Shown piece by piece: positions 1 through 6,825 of a stretch of DNA of 51,950 bases. Positions within the stretch are counted from its first letter, which is position 1, and the number at the start of each line of letters is the position of its first letter. Source of the DNA: a virus; the IMG/VR virus record IMGVR_UViG_3300030107_006499, positions 973 through 52,922 of that record; one strand, given 5' to 3'. The notes under the pieces were generated by a model that was given only the letters and a program-made list of their open reading frames with translations, was not told the origin of the DNA and ran no database searches. A program made the translations under genes and the position numbers.

Positions 1-141
1 AGATGTAATTCAACAGGTTTGACAATCTACAATCCACAAAATCTAGCGAGTATGATTAAAGGTATGAAGAATACAACCATGACTAGAGAGCAAAAAATAG
101 CGATTAGAAAGGAATACGAAAAGCAGAATAATTTAAATTAA
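1..141 (+). CDS. 3' end of a small hypothetical protein (5' truncated)
   Basis: Frame 1 is open from the first base to a TAA at 139-141 and encodes 46 residues, rich in Lys, Asn and Thr. No start can be assigned because the window begins inside the frame. An internal ATG at 52 could give a 29-residue peptide instead. It lies directly before the first early promoter, so it probably ends an upstream early transcript. I recognise no family. Confidence 0.4.
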   Translation, partial: RCNSTGLTIYNPQNLASMIKGMKNTTMTREQKIAIRKEYEKQNNLN

Positions 142-145
142 GCTA

Positions 146-181
146 TTGACAGGGACTATTCTATAATATAGGATAGTCCCA
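146..181 (+). promoter_or_regulatory. Early promoter 1 with 29-bp near-perfect palindrome
   Basis: TTGACA at 146-151 is followed after 17 bp by TAGGAT at 169-174. Overlying the spacer and -10 is a near-perfect palindrome at 152-180, centred on A166. Its outer arms are GGGACTAT and ATAGTCCC, its inner arms CTATA and TATAG, and only one pair (160/172) does not match. A perfect TATAAT at 162-167 is only 10 bp from the -35, so I prefer TAGGAT. The layout suits an operator under repressor or activator control. The downstream gene starts at 202. Confidence 0.55.
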
Positions 182-201
182 TAACAGAAAGGAAAAAAAC
201 A

Positions 202-393
202 ATGGAACTAAACAAACAATTTACAATCACTTATTATTCTAATAAGGACAAAAAGCATATAACTAGAAATGGCAAATGGACTGACCAATGCAGATATTGG
301 ACATCTAAAGTTGGTGCAAGTTTAATAACCTATTTTGATACTGACGCACAAGGATATAGAACTGCAAAAGGCAGTTGGAAAGTTAGGTTTTAA
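202..393 (+). CDS. Early small hypothetical protein (63 aa)
   Basis: A 63-residue protein, first gene after early promoter 1, with a purine-rich ribosome site (GAAAGGAAAA) just before the ATG. It is rich in aromatic residues (about ten Tyr, Trp and Phe) with a basic C-terminus, and has no membrane segment or cysteine cluster. Its stop overlaps the next start as TAATG at 392-396, which implies translational coupling. The composition resembles small host-takeover proteins of phages, but I cannot name a function. Confidence 0.65.
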   Translation: MELNKQFTITYYSNKDKKHITRNGKWTDQCRYWTSKVGASLITYFDTDAQGYRTAKGSWKVRF

Positions 394-725
394 TGCCTAA
401 CAAACATTTTTGCCAAGGACCATATTGCCATACTAGACCAACACAAGATAGGTTTCTAAAATCTAAAGGCATAATTCGTGGGAGATATGCCAGAATAAAT
501 GCTGACTATGATAGTAGAAACAGTTATTATGGCGAGCGAGATAAATACTTTTGTAGTCAAACTTGCGAGAGTAATTGGCTGTCAGTAAATATGGAAAGTA
601 TTGCACGAAGAACATTGCCGCCATTTATTGAACACAGAAGAATAACCGAGGGATATCATAAAACAAAATCACATTGGGGACAAAACACTATTGAAAAAAT
701 AGGTGTTGACAATGATAGTCAATAA
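393..725 (+). CDS. Putative zinc-binding early protein (110 aa)
   Basis: A 110-residue basic protein. Two cysteine pairs, CQGPYC near residues 7-12 and CSQTC near residues 54-58, could form a single zinc site of treble-clef type; this is inferred from spacing only. The middle is rich in Arg, Tyr and Asp. It is coupled to the preceding gene by a TAATG overlap. The TTGACA of early promoter 2 lies within its last codons, so the next gene can also be transcribed independently. No catalytic motif is evident; a DNA- or RNA-binding role is possible. Confidence 0.65.
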   Translation: MPNKHFCQGPYCHTRPTQDRFLKSKGIIRGRYARINADYDSRNSYYGERDKYFCSQTCESNWLSVNMESIARRTLPPFIEHRRITEGYHKTKSHWGQNTIEKIGVDNDSQ

Positions 726-740
726 TATAGGATAGTCCTA
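706..740 (+). promoter_or_regulatory. Early promoter 2 with direct-repeat operator
   Basis: TTGACA at 706-711, a 16-bp spacer and TAGGAT at 728-733, followed by a leader nearly identical to that of early promoter 1 (AACAGAAAGG in both). The half-site GATAGTC occurs twice in direct orientation, at 714-720 and 731-737, 17 bp apart. In promoter 1 the same half-site is inverted. The shared block around the -10 (ATAATATAGGATAGTCC) shows that the two promoters are related copies. Confidence 0.55.
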
Positions 741-758
741 TTAACAGAAAGGTATAAT

Positions 759-947
759 ATGAGTATAACATTACAAACAAACAATTTCGTTGTAACATTT
801 GAAACAGAAAACGAAGTTGTAAAATATATGGACAAACACATACCAGAAGAAAAGAGATTGCTTTGGTTGGGTTTCATGATTGGTAGTAATTATACAGCTA
901 ATCAAGTAAATAAAACATTTAATATGGAGTATAAGAATGACAAATAA
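759..947 (+). CDS. Early small hypothetical protein (62 aa)
   Basis: A 62-residue, mostly acidic then basic protein behind early promoter 2 with an AGAAAGG ribosome site. The middle (residues 30-45) is moderately hydrophobic (LLWLGFMIG) but short for a membrane helix. It overlaps the next gene by 11 bp. No family recognised. Confidence 0.6.
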   Translation: MSITLQTNNFVVTFETENEVVKYMDKHIPEEKRLLWLGFMIGSNYTANQVNKTFNMEYKNDK

Positions 948-1209
948 CATGAAAGTAAAACAATCAGTAGAGTACAAAGGTAAAAGATATACTCTACCAT
1001 TTTTAGTAGCTAAAGAATCTCTATCTACTGAACAAGACACAGTAAGAAATAGATTTGGTGGTGAGTCTTGCTCATTGCCGGCATTTGCTATCGCTGTGTA
1101 TGATGTAATCATCGGCTCTGAAATGTTGGGAGATTATAAAACAGTAAGAGAAGGTCTTGACTGGTTTTCTCGACACTTTACAAAAGAATACTATGTTCTG
1201 TTAGACTAG
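937..1209 (+). CDS. Early small hypothetical protein (90 aa)
   Basis: A 90-residue protein with mixed alpha/beta composition and no clear motif. Its start lies inside the preceding gene (11-bp overlap), so the two are probably co-translated. It is the last gene before the structured block in front of the terminase, which suggests that it ends the early transcript. The minus-strand frame across this region (771-1112) looks like a shadow. Function unknown. Confidence 0.6.
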   Translation: MTNNMKVKQSVEYKGKRYTLPFLVAKESLSTEQDTVRNRFGGESCSLPAFAIAVYDVIIGSEMLGDYKTVREGLDWFSRHFTKEYYVLLD

Positions 1210-1215
1210 TCACGA

Positions 1216-1260
1216 GTGGCGCGCTAACGCGCGCCACGTCCTCAATAGAGGTACCACGTC
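1216..1260. other. GC-rich double hairpin with direct repeat upstream of terminase
   Basis: Inside AT-rich DNA lies a perfect 9-bp inverted repeat, GTGGCGCGC (1216-1224) and GCGCGCCAC (1229-1237), with a TAAC loop. A second hairpin (CCTC, AATA loop, GAGG) follows at 1241-1252. CCACGTC occurs at 1234-1240 and again at 1254-1260, bracketing the second hairpin. No T-run follows, so a classical terminator is doubtful. Its place just before the terminase gene also fits a packaging-site candidate. The remaining 1261-1340 is AT-rich, with a small palindromic patch near 1297-1319. Confidence 0.5.
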
Positions 1261-1340
1261 AATCAAATACTTAAACTTAAATATATAAACATCGACCCTT
1301 ACTTTTTAAAAAGGGGTCCCACTGCTTTGACCTGTAAAGC

Positions 1341-1369
1341 TTGATTTAGACGTTTATAGATGGTAAATT
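1341..1369 (+). promoter_or_regulatory. Possible late promoter before terminase
   Basis: TTGATT at 1341-1346, a 17-bp spacer and TAAATT at 1364-1369, preceded by TGG, which fits an extended -10. It would start transcription near 1376, ahead of the terminase ATG at 1424. The boxes are only moderate matches. Confidence 0.35.
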
Positions 1370-1423
1370 CATTTGAAACATCTGAAAAAAAGATGCAAAA
1401 AAATTATAAAAAATTTTTTCAAA

Positions 1424-2896
1424 ATGGATATTAATTTAAAAGATATAGAGAAACTGCCTAGTGATGTAAAAAAAGAGTTTTATAAAACTTATTTAAAATA
1501 TCACGAAAAGAAAAAAGAATCTTCTATACGAAAAGATTTTTTAAGCTTTGTAAGGCATGTTTGGCCTGATTTTATTGAAGGAGCTCATCATAAAAAAATA
1601 GCCAATAAATTTAATGAATTATCTGAAGGTAAAATTAAACGTTTAATTATTAATATGCCTCCAAGGCATACTAAATCAGAATTTGCTTCTTTTTTATTAC
1701 CGGCGTGGATGGTAGGAAAAAATCCTAAATTAAAAATAATTCAATCTACTAACACTACGGAATTATCGGTTAGATTTGGAAGAAAAGCAAAACAACTTAT
1801 TGATTCTCCCGAATATCAGCAGGTTTTTAAAACTAGACTTAAGGAAGATAGTCAGGCCGCTGGAAAATGGGAGACAGCCCAAGGTGGCGAATACTACGCA
1901 GCAGGTGTTGGATCAGCTATTACAGGTAGAGGTGCAGATTTATTAATTATTGATGACCCTCATACTGAACAAGACGCTATGAATCGAGTTGCGTTAGATA
2001 GAACTTATGACTGGTTTACTTCTGGTCCAAGACAACGTCTTCAACCTGGGGGTTCTATTGTTGTTGTTATGACAAGATGGAATGAAAAAGATTTAACAGG
2101 ACGGTTAGTAAGAGCACAAAAAGAAGTTAAAGCAGATAAATGGGAAATTATAGAATTTCCAGCTATTCTTCCAAGTGATAAACCTGTTTGGCCTGAATAC
2201 TGGAATAAAAAAGATTTAGATGCAGTCAAAGCTTCGATTCCTTTAACCAAGTGGAATGCTCAATATATGCAAAATCCTACTTCGGAAGAAGGAGCAATTA
2301 TAAAACGGGAATGGTGGATAGATTGGGACAAAGATTATATTCCACCCCTTGATCATGTTATTCAATCTTATGACACAGCGTTTATGAAAAAAGAGACAGC
2401 AGATTTTAGTGCAATTACCACTTGGGGTGTTTTTAAAAAAAATGAAGATTCTCCGTTTAGTCTAATTTTACTAGATGCAATTAAAGATAGGTTCGAGTTT
2501 CCTGAGCTTAGACGATTGGCCAAAGAACAATATGATTATTGGCAGCCTGAATCTGTTATTGTGGAGGCTAAAGCTAGTGGGCTTCCTCTAACTTATGAAC
2601 TTAGAAATATGGGAATTCCAGTAGTAAATTTTACCCCGTCTAAAGGAAATGACAAACATACCCGTGTAAACGCGGTTGCACCTTTATTTGAATCTGGTAT
2701 GATATATGCTCCTAAAGAAATGGAATTTGCGCAGCAAGTAATTGAAGAATGTGCGGCTTTTCCCTTTGGGGATCATGATGACCTTGTTGACTCAATGACT
2801 CAAGCGCTCATGCGATTTCGTCAAGGAGGGTTTCTTACCCATCCTGAAGATTACAAGGACGAAATTTTACCAAAACGTAAACAGGAATATTATTAA
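1424..2896 (+). CDS. terL: Terminase large subunit (DNA-packaging ATPase/nuclease)
   Basis: The motor that pumps DNA into the prohead and cuts the concatemer. I take the ATG at 1424 (490 aa); the frame also has a TTG at 1373, but that adds a Lys-rich extension without support, and neither start has a good ribosome site. The ATPase half has a Walker-A-like PPRHTKS at residues 79-85 and LLIIDD (Walker B) ending near residue 178. The C-terminal half has the RNase H-like nuclease acids: Asp in SYDTAF, Glu in VIVEAKASG and Asp in DHDDLVDS. The length is usual for the family. No small terminase is recognisable nearby. The stop overlaps the next start (TAATG). Confidence 0.93.
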   Translation: MDINLKDIEKLPSDVKKEFYKTYLKYHEKKKESSIRKDFLSFVRHVWPDFIEGAHHKKIANKFNELSEGKIKRLIINMPPRHTKSEFASFLLPAWMVGKNPKLKIIQSTNTTELSVRFGRKAKQLIDSPEYQQVFKTRLKEDSQAAGKWETAQGGEYYAAGVGSAITGRGADLLIIDDPHTEQDAMNRVALDRTYDWFTSGPRQRLQPGGSIVVVMTRWNEKDLTGRLVRAQKEVKADKWEIIEFPAILPSDKPVWPEYWNKKDLDAVKASIPLTKWNAQYMQNPTSEEGAIIKREWWIDWDKDYIPPLDHVIQSYDTAFMKKETADFSAITTWGVFKKNEDSPFSLILLDAIKDRFEFPELRRLAKEQYDYWQPESVIVEAKASGLPLTYELRNMGIPVVNFTPSKGNDKHTRVNAVAPLFESGMIYAPKEMEFAQQVIEECAAFPFGDHDDLVDSMTQALMRFRQGGFLTHPEDYKDEILPKRKQEYY

Positions 2897-5847
2897 TGGC
2901 AACATCATTAGGAATAAAAGTTTTAAAATTTTTAAAAGCAGCTAGAAGTTTTATAAAAAATAATAAAAGAATAAAAAAAGACGATATTTTGCGTTTTGCA
3001 AAACAAGAGTTTGGTGAAGTATCTGATTTATTAAAATTACAAATAGAAAAATTATTTAAAAGTACAAAAGGAACTCCTAGTAAAAGCAAAGGCGAGGTGG
3101 TGCCTATTAAAAAACAAGAAGGCCGTGTTAGAAAACCTGAAGAGTTTGCCACTAAAAAAGAGTATGAAAAATATTTAGATGAAACATTAGGACCAGCTGA
3201 TGATGTTTTTGGAAGTCCAATGAAAGACGATTTGTTAAAAGAATGGGACAAGGTAAAAGCTAAAAACATTACTCCGGATATTAAAAAAGTTATTGATGAA
3301 AAAGAAGGTGACGACTTTATAGATTTTGTAAGAAAGAGTGGAGATGAAGAAGGTGCCAATAAAATACAAAAAGAAGTAGATAGACTTAATAAAGCAATAG
3401 AGGACGCTAACAAAAGAGTAGAGATTGCCGAAGGCATAAAATCAACTGATGAAGCTAAAAAATTAAATTTAACAGAGCTAGAAGCAAAACTTGATAAAAT
3501 TGGTAAAGAGAAAAAAATTAGAACAAAAAAACAAAAAGAAGAAGTTGAGAAAAGAACCGGCAAACCTTTTAAAGAAGGACCATATCTAGAAGAAACAGCT
3601 GAACAGACTTTAAAGAAAAGAACTGATGATATTGCATCAGGCGATCCGACTGGAGAGATTACCGAAGGTGCCGAGAGTCTAGGGACTAATATGAAGAAAC
3701 TAAAAGAATTAGTAGAAGAATTAAAAAAGACTTCTCAAGATACTACTCCTGGAGGCATAATGAAAGAAATTCTAAAGGGTCAAAAGATAATGGCAGAAGG
3801 ATATAAGAAAGGAAATATTAGAACTGCTGTAAGATTTTTTATGAGACAAGAAGCAGACGCTGGTAAATTAAAATTAAGTGAAGATGATTATGATGCACTT
3901 CAAGTTTATGCACAAACATCCGAGGGTGATCCAATAAATATATTTAGAAGATATTATGGAGAAGATGCCTTAGACCAAATTGATGAGATTGGAGATGTGT
4001 TTAGACAAGGTGAAAGTTTTAATCATTATGTAGAGTTATTAAGAGAAAGCGTTCACCCTACTGTTTTAACACCTAAAACAAAAGGACTCGGTCAATATGA
4101 TCCAAATGTTTTAACTCCAAAACAGGAAGAGGAACTTAGAAAGCAGCTTTTAAAAGATCAAGAGCAAAAACAACTGTTGGAAGATTTTGATCCAACAGAC
4201 AGAACTAAAAATGCGCTGGGAGGTGAAATTAAAGTAGAAAAAAGTTTTGTAGATTTAATAAATAAAGTAAGGGATAAAAAATTACAAGATTCACAAGAAT
4301 CAGACGCTCATAAACAAATGAGATTAAGAGAATTAATTAATTCAAAACAGTTTCCAGAATTAGAAGAAATTTTAACACAAAAACTTACTGAAAGAGTAAA
4401 TTTAGCCACTGGATCTAATCCATTTACTCAGCAAGAAATAGACCAAAGAAAAGCTCAATCAAAAGCAGACGCTATTGCAAGAAATGTAACAGCTCCGTTA
4501 AGTTTATATCCTACTAGCTCCTCGCAGCTAGCCTCTGGCAACGCGCCGCAAGCAGCGAGTGGCTCGACAGGAACATATCCAAGCGTAAAATTTGATTTTT
4601 CAGCACCAAGCGTTGCTCCAACTATAAATACTGTAACTCCAAAATCTGCGACTGCAGATCCAACCGTTACTTTTGATAATAACAATAATAATAACAATAA
4701 TAATACTCCTCTTTCATCTACTCCAAAAAAATTAGATTTAGCTATTGATTTTTTATCCACAGGAGATGCTAGTGCCGCAGAAGCCGCAAAAGATTTAAAT
4801 ATTGTAGAAACAAAAGATAGAATGGCTGGTGTTACTACAGGAGATGCTAGTGAAGCGGAAAAAATAGCAAAATTAAACCAATTAGTTAGCAAAAGTAATC
4901 TTCCTACAGATTATTCAAACCCTAGTTTTTGGGAAAGTATAAAAGAAACAGTTTCTAAAGGACAAGATGTGGTTGCTAAACATGGAGAAAAAATTGGAAA
5001 TATAGTAGAAAATATTGCTAGGCAAGGAGTAGATATAAAAAATTTAGCCATATCTGGTTTAATGAATTTAGCTCTTCCTGGATTAGGAGTAGTAAAAAGT
5101 ATTGCAGATTCAGTCGCTGATTCAAAACCTTCAGATAAAGAAATATCTGGCGACATTGACCGACGTGATGAATTATTAGAAAGAGGACCTATAGATATTC
5201 CATCTTCAGATGGACCAGCAGGCGGAGCAGGTATTGCAGCAGCAAAAGCAAAAGCTCAACAAGAAGCAGACGCAAGAGAACAAGCGGCGGCGGCACAAGC
5301 AGCCGCAGAAGCGAAAGCTAGAAGAGAACGAGAAGCATATGAAGCTCAACAAAGAATGTATGCAAGAAACGAAGGCGGAAATAACCAAAGCAGCTCCCCA
5401 TCAAGCAGCGGTGGCGGCAGCATCACCGGCGGTGGTTGGTGTTTTGATCCTAATACTCTTGTGCAAATGGCTGATGGTTCTGAAAAGAAAATTAAAGAAA
5501 TACAACTTGGTGACCAGACTAAAGGTGGAGAAGTTACAGGTGTATTCCAATTTAAAGCAGCCGATGAGATACATGACTACAAAGGTGTTACAGTTGCAGG
5601 TAGTCACTATGTTAAAGAAGATGGTAAATTTATTATGGTTCAAGACAGTCCAATATCTGTTAAAATTAACAAAATACCAGTTGTCTACTCACTAGATACA
5701 ACAGGTAGAAGAATATTTATTAAAGGTATTGAATTTGCTGACTATAATGGTGATGGTATTGCTAAAGGTTTCTTACATAACGCTGGATTAGAGTTAAATG
5801 GATTCAACAAAGAAGTACTAAGACAAGTAGAAAATAGATTAATATAG
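2896..5847 (+). CDS. Large structural-type protein with C-terminal Hint (intein-like) domain
   Basis: A 983-residue protein. Residues 1-500 are Lys/Glu-rich and helical. Then come a Ser/Ala/Pro-rich stretch, an Asn tract near residue 595, and an Ala/Gln/Glu-rich coil near residues 780-820. A Gly/Ser linker leads to a terminal Hint-type domain from Cys849 (WCFDPNTLV) to the end, with GSH (His904) and a terminal LHNA motif (His961-Asn962-Ala963). Known Hint domains carry out N-S acyl shift and self-cleavage or splicing. Here nothing large follows HN, so cleavage or ligation rather than splicing is more likely. Coupled to terL by TAATG. The virion role is inferred from location. Confidence 0.75.
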   Translation: MATSLGIKVLKFLKAARSFIKNNKRIKKDDILRFAKQEFGEVSDLLKLQIEKLFKSTKGTPSKSKGEVVPIKKQEGRVRKPEEFATKKEYEKYLDETLGPADDVFGSPMKDDLLKEWDKVKAKNITPDIKKVIDEKEGDDFIDFVRKSGDEEGANKIQKEVDRLNKAIEDANKRVEIAEGIKSTDEAKKLNLTELEAKLDKIGKEKKIRTKKQKEEVEKRTGKPFKEGPYLEETAEQTLKKRTDDIASGDPTGEITEGAESLGTNMKKLKELVEELKKTSQDTTPGGIMKEILKGQKIMAEGYKKGNIRTAVRFFMRQEADAGKLKLSEDDYDALQVYAQTSEGDPINIFRRYYGEDALDQIDEIGDVFRQGESFNHYVELLRESVHPTVLTPKTKGLGQYDPNVLTPKQEEELRKQLLKDQEQKQLLEDFDPTDRTKNALGGEIKVEKSFVDLINKVRDKKLQDSQESDAHKQMRLRELINSKQFPELEEILTQKLTERVNLATGSNPFTQQEIDQRKAQSKADAIARNVTAPLSLYPTSSSQLASGNAPQAASGSTGTYPSVKFDFSAPSVAPTINTVTPKSATADPTVTFDNNNNNNNNNTPLSSTPKKLDLAIDFLSTGDASAAEAAKDLNIVETKDRMAGVTTGDASEAEKIAKLNQLVSKSNLPTDYSNPSFWESIKETVSKGQDVVAKHGEKIGNIVENIARQGVDIKNLAISGLMNLALPGLGVVKSIADSVADSKPSDKEISGDIDRRDELLERGPIDIPSSDGPAGGAGIAAAKAKAQQEADAREQAAAAQAAAEAKARREREAYEAQQRMYARNEGGNNQSSSPSSSGGGSITGGGWCFDPNTLVQMADGSEKKIKEIQLGDQTKGGEVTGVFQFKAADEIHDYKGVTVAGSHYVKEDGKFIMVQDSPISVKINKIPVVYSLDTTGRRIFIKGIEFADYNGDGIAKGFLHNAGLELNGFNKEVLRQVENRLI

Positions 5848-5862
5848 TGATATAGGTAAATT

Positions 5863-6825
5863 ATGAGAATAAAATTATTTAATGGATCAATTCCTGGTTT
5901 TACAGACGCGGAAATAGCTCAAAGACAAGCTCAATCAGCTGCGGACGCCGCTGGAAGAGTAGGAACAGCTCAATCTATGTCGGCTCCATTAATGCAAACG
6001 CCGATGAATAATATTACGCCTCCATCTCAAACCCCAACCGGACCTAATGTAAATGTTGCTACAGGTTCAGGAAGCGGACAAGGAATTAACTCATTGCCAC
6101 AATCAGGCACGTTGGAAGGAGAAGCTGTTACAGATCAAATGGAAGGCGTGTTGGACGAGGATAATTACACTTTAGCTCAAGCTCTTAAAGATACAGAGGC
6201 TGAAGGCCCTATTATAGATGAAATGTCAGGTGTTGACGTGTCAGGAAATGTAATTGATGCACTTAAATATGATTTAGACGATCCATCTATGCCATCTTCT
6301 TTACAAGGAAAGTCTCCGGAAGAGGTATGGGCTCAAGAACAAGCAGACATGGAAAAATATGGAAGTTTTTATACTCCCGAAGGACAAAATCCAAGATCAG
6401 TTGGTGTGAACGTAGGTAAACAAGCTTACAAGGATATACTATTTGCTATGCAAATGGATTATCCAGATGAATATGCAAAATTAACAGGAGATGAAACTTT
6501 AGCTGAATTAGATGAATTAAGTGGTCGGTTGGCTGGATACTGGAGCGAAGGTGGTAGAGTAAATCTTAGAACTGGCGGAGACGCAGTTAAGTTTGGTTCT
6601 TATTTAAAAACTAAAAATCCTAAAATAAAAACTACTAAAAATAATAAACACGAACAATTATTAAGACTATTGAAGCAAAAACAAAGTAGAAAATTAATGA
6701 GTTCTTTAAAAAAGAATTTAACAAATTTAAATAAATCAAAAAATACTTCAAATGCAAATTCTAAAACAATTAGTTCTGCCATGAAAAGACTAGAAGCTTT
6801 AAAAAAATTTTATGGTAGATCATGA
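5863..6825 (+). CDS. Putative virion protein with GGR motif (320 aa)
   Basis: A 320-residue protein. Residues 12-35 (FTDAEIAQRQAQSAADAAGR) closely resemble a segment of the preceding Hint protein (FTQQEIDQRKAQSKADAIAR), so the two share a module. A Gly/Pro/Thr-rich linker follows, then an acidic helical centre with VWAQEQADMEKYG. Near residue 227 is the recurring EGGRVNLRTGGDA motif, and the last 80 residues are very Lys-rich. The stop overlaps the next start by 4 bp. Probably a minor head or scaffold-associated protein; the function is not known. Confidence 0.65.
   Translation: MRIKLFNGSIPGFTDAEIAQRQAQSAADAAGRVGTAQSMSAPLMQTPMNNITPPSQTPTGPNVNVATGSGSGQGINSLPQSGTLEGEAVTDQMEGVLDEDNYTLAQALKDTEAEGPIIDEMSGVDVSGNVIDALKYDLDDPSMPSSLQGKSPEEVWAQEQADMEKYGSFYTPEGQNPRSVGVNVGKQAYKDILFAMQMDYPDEYAKLTGDETLAELDELSGRLAGYWSEGGRVNLRTGGDAVKFGSYLKTKNPKIKTTKNNKHEQLLRLLKQKQSRKLMSSLKKNLTNLNKSKNTSNANSKTISSAMKRLEALKKFYGRS

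Noticed and set aside
162-167. Perfect TATAAT as the -10 of early promoter 1
   Set aside because: Only 10 bp from TTGACA; the TAGGAT with 17 bp is shared with early promoter 2.
1373-1423. TTG start for the terminase adding 17 residues
   Set aside because: No ribosome site and a Lys-rich extension atypical of terminases; ATG 1424 gives the usual N-terminus.
2835-3563. 242-residue minus-strand frame
   Set aside because: It is the shadow of the Lys/Glu-rich terminase/Hint genes: Ser/Phe/Leu-rich, no ribosome site, no motif.
4455-5388. Minus-strand frames of 145, 81 and 60 residues
   Set aside because: Shadows of a low-complexity Ala/Ser/Asn region; their Leu and Cys runs are the complement of repeats.
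5210-5695. 161-residue + strand frame inside the Hint gene
   Set aside because: Gln/Lys-rich reading of Ala/Gln coil in another frame; the main frame has clear Hint motifs.
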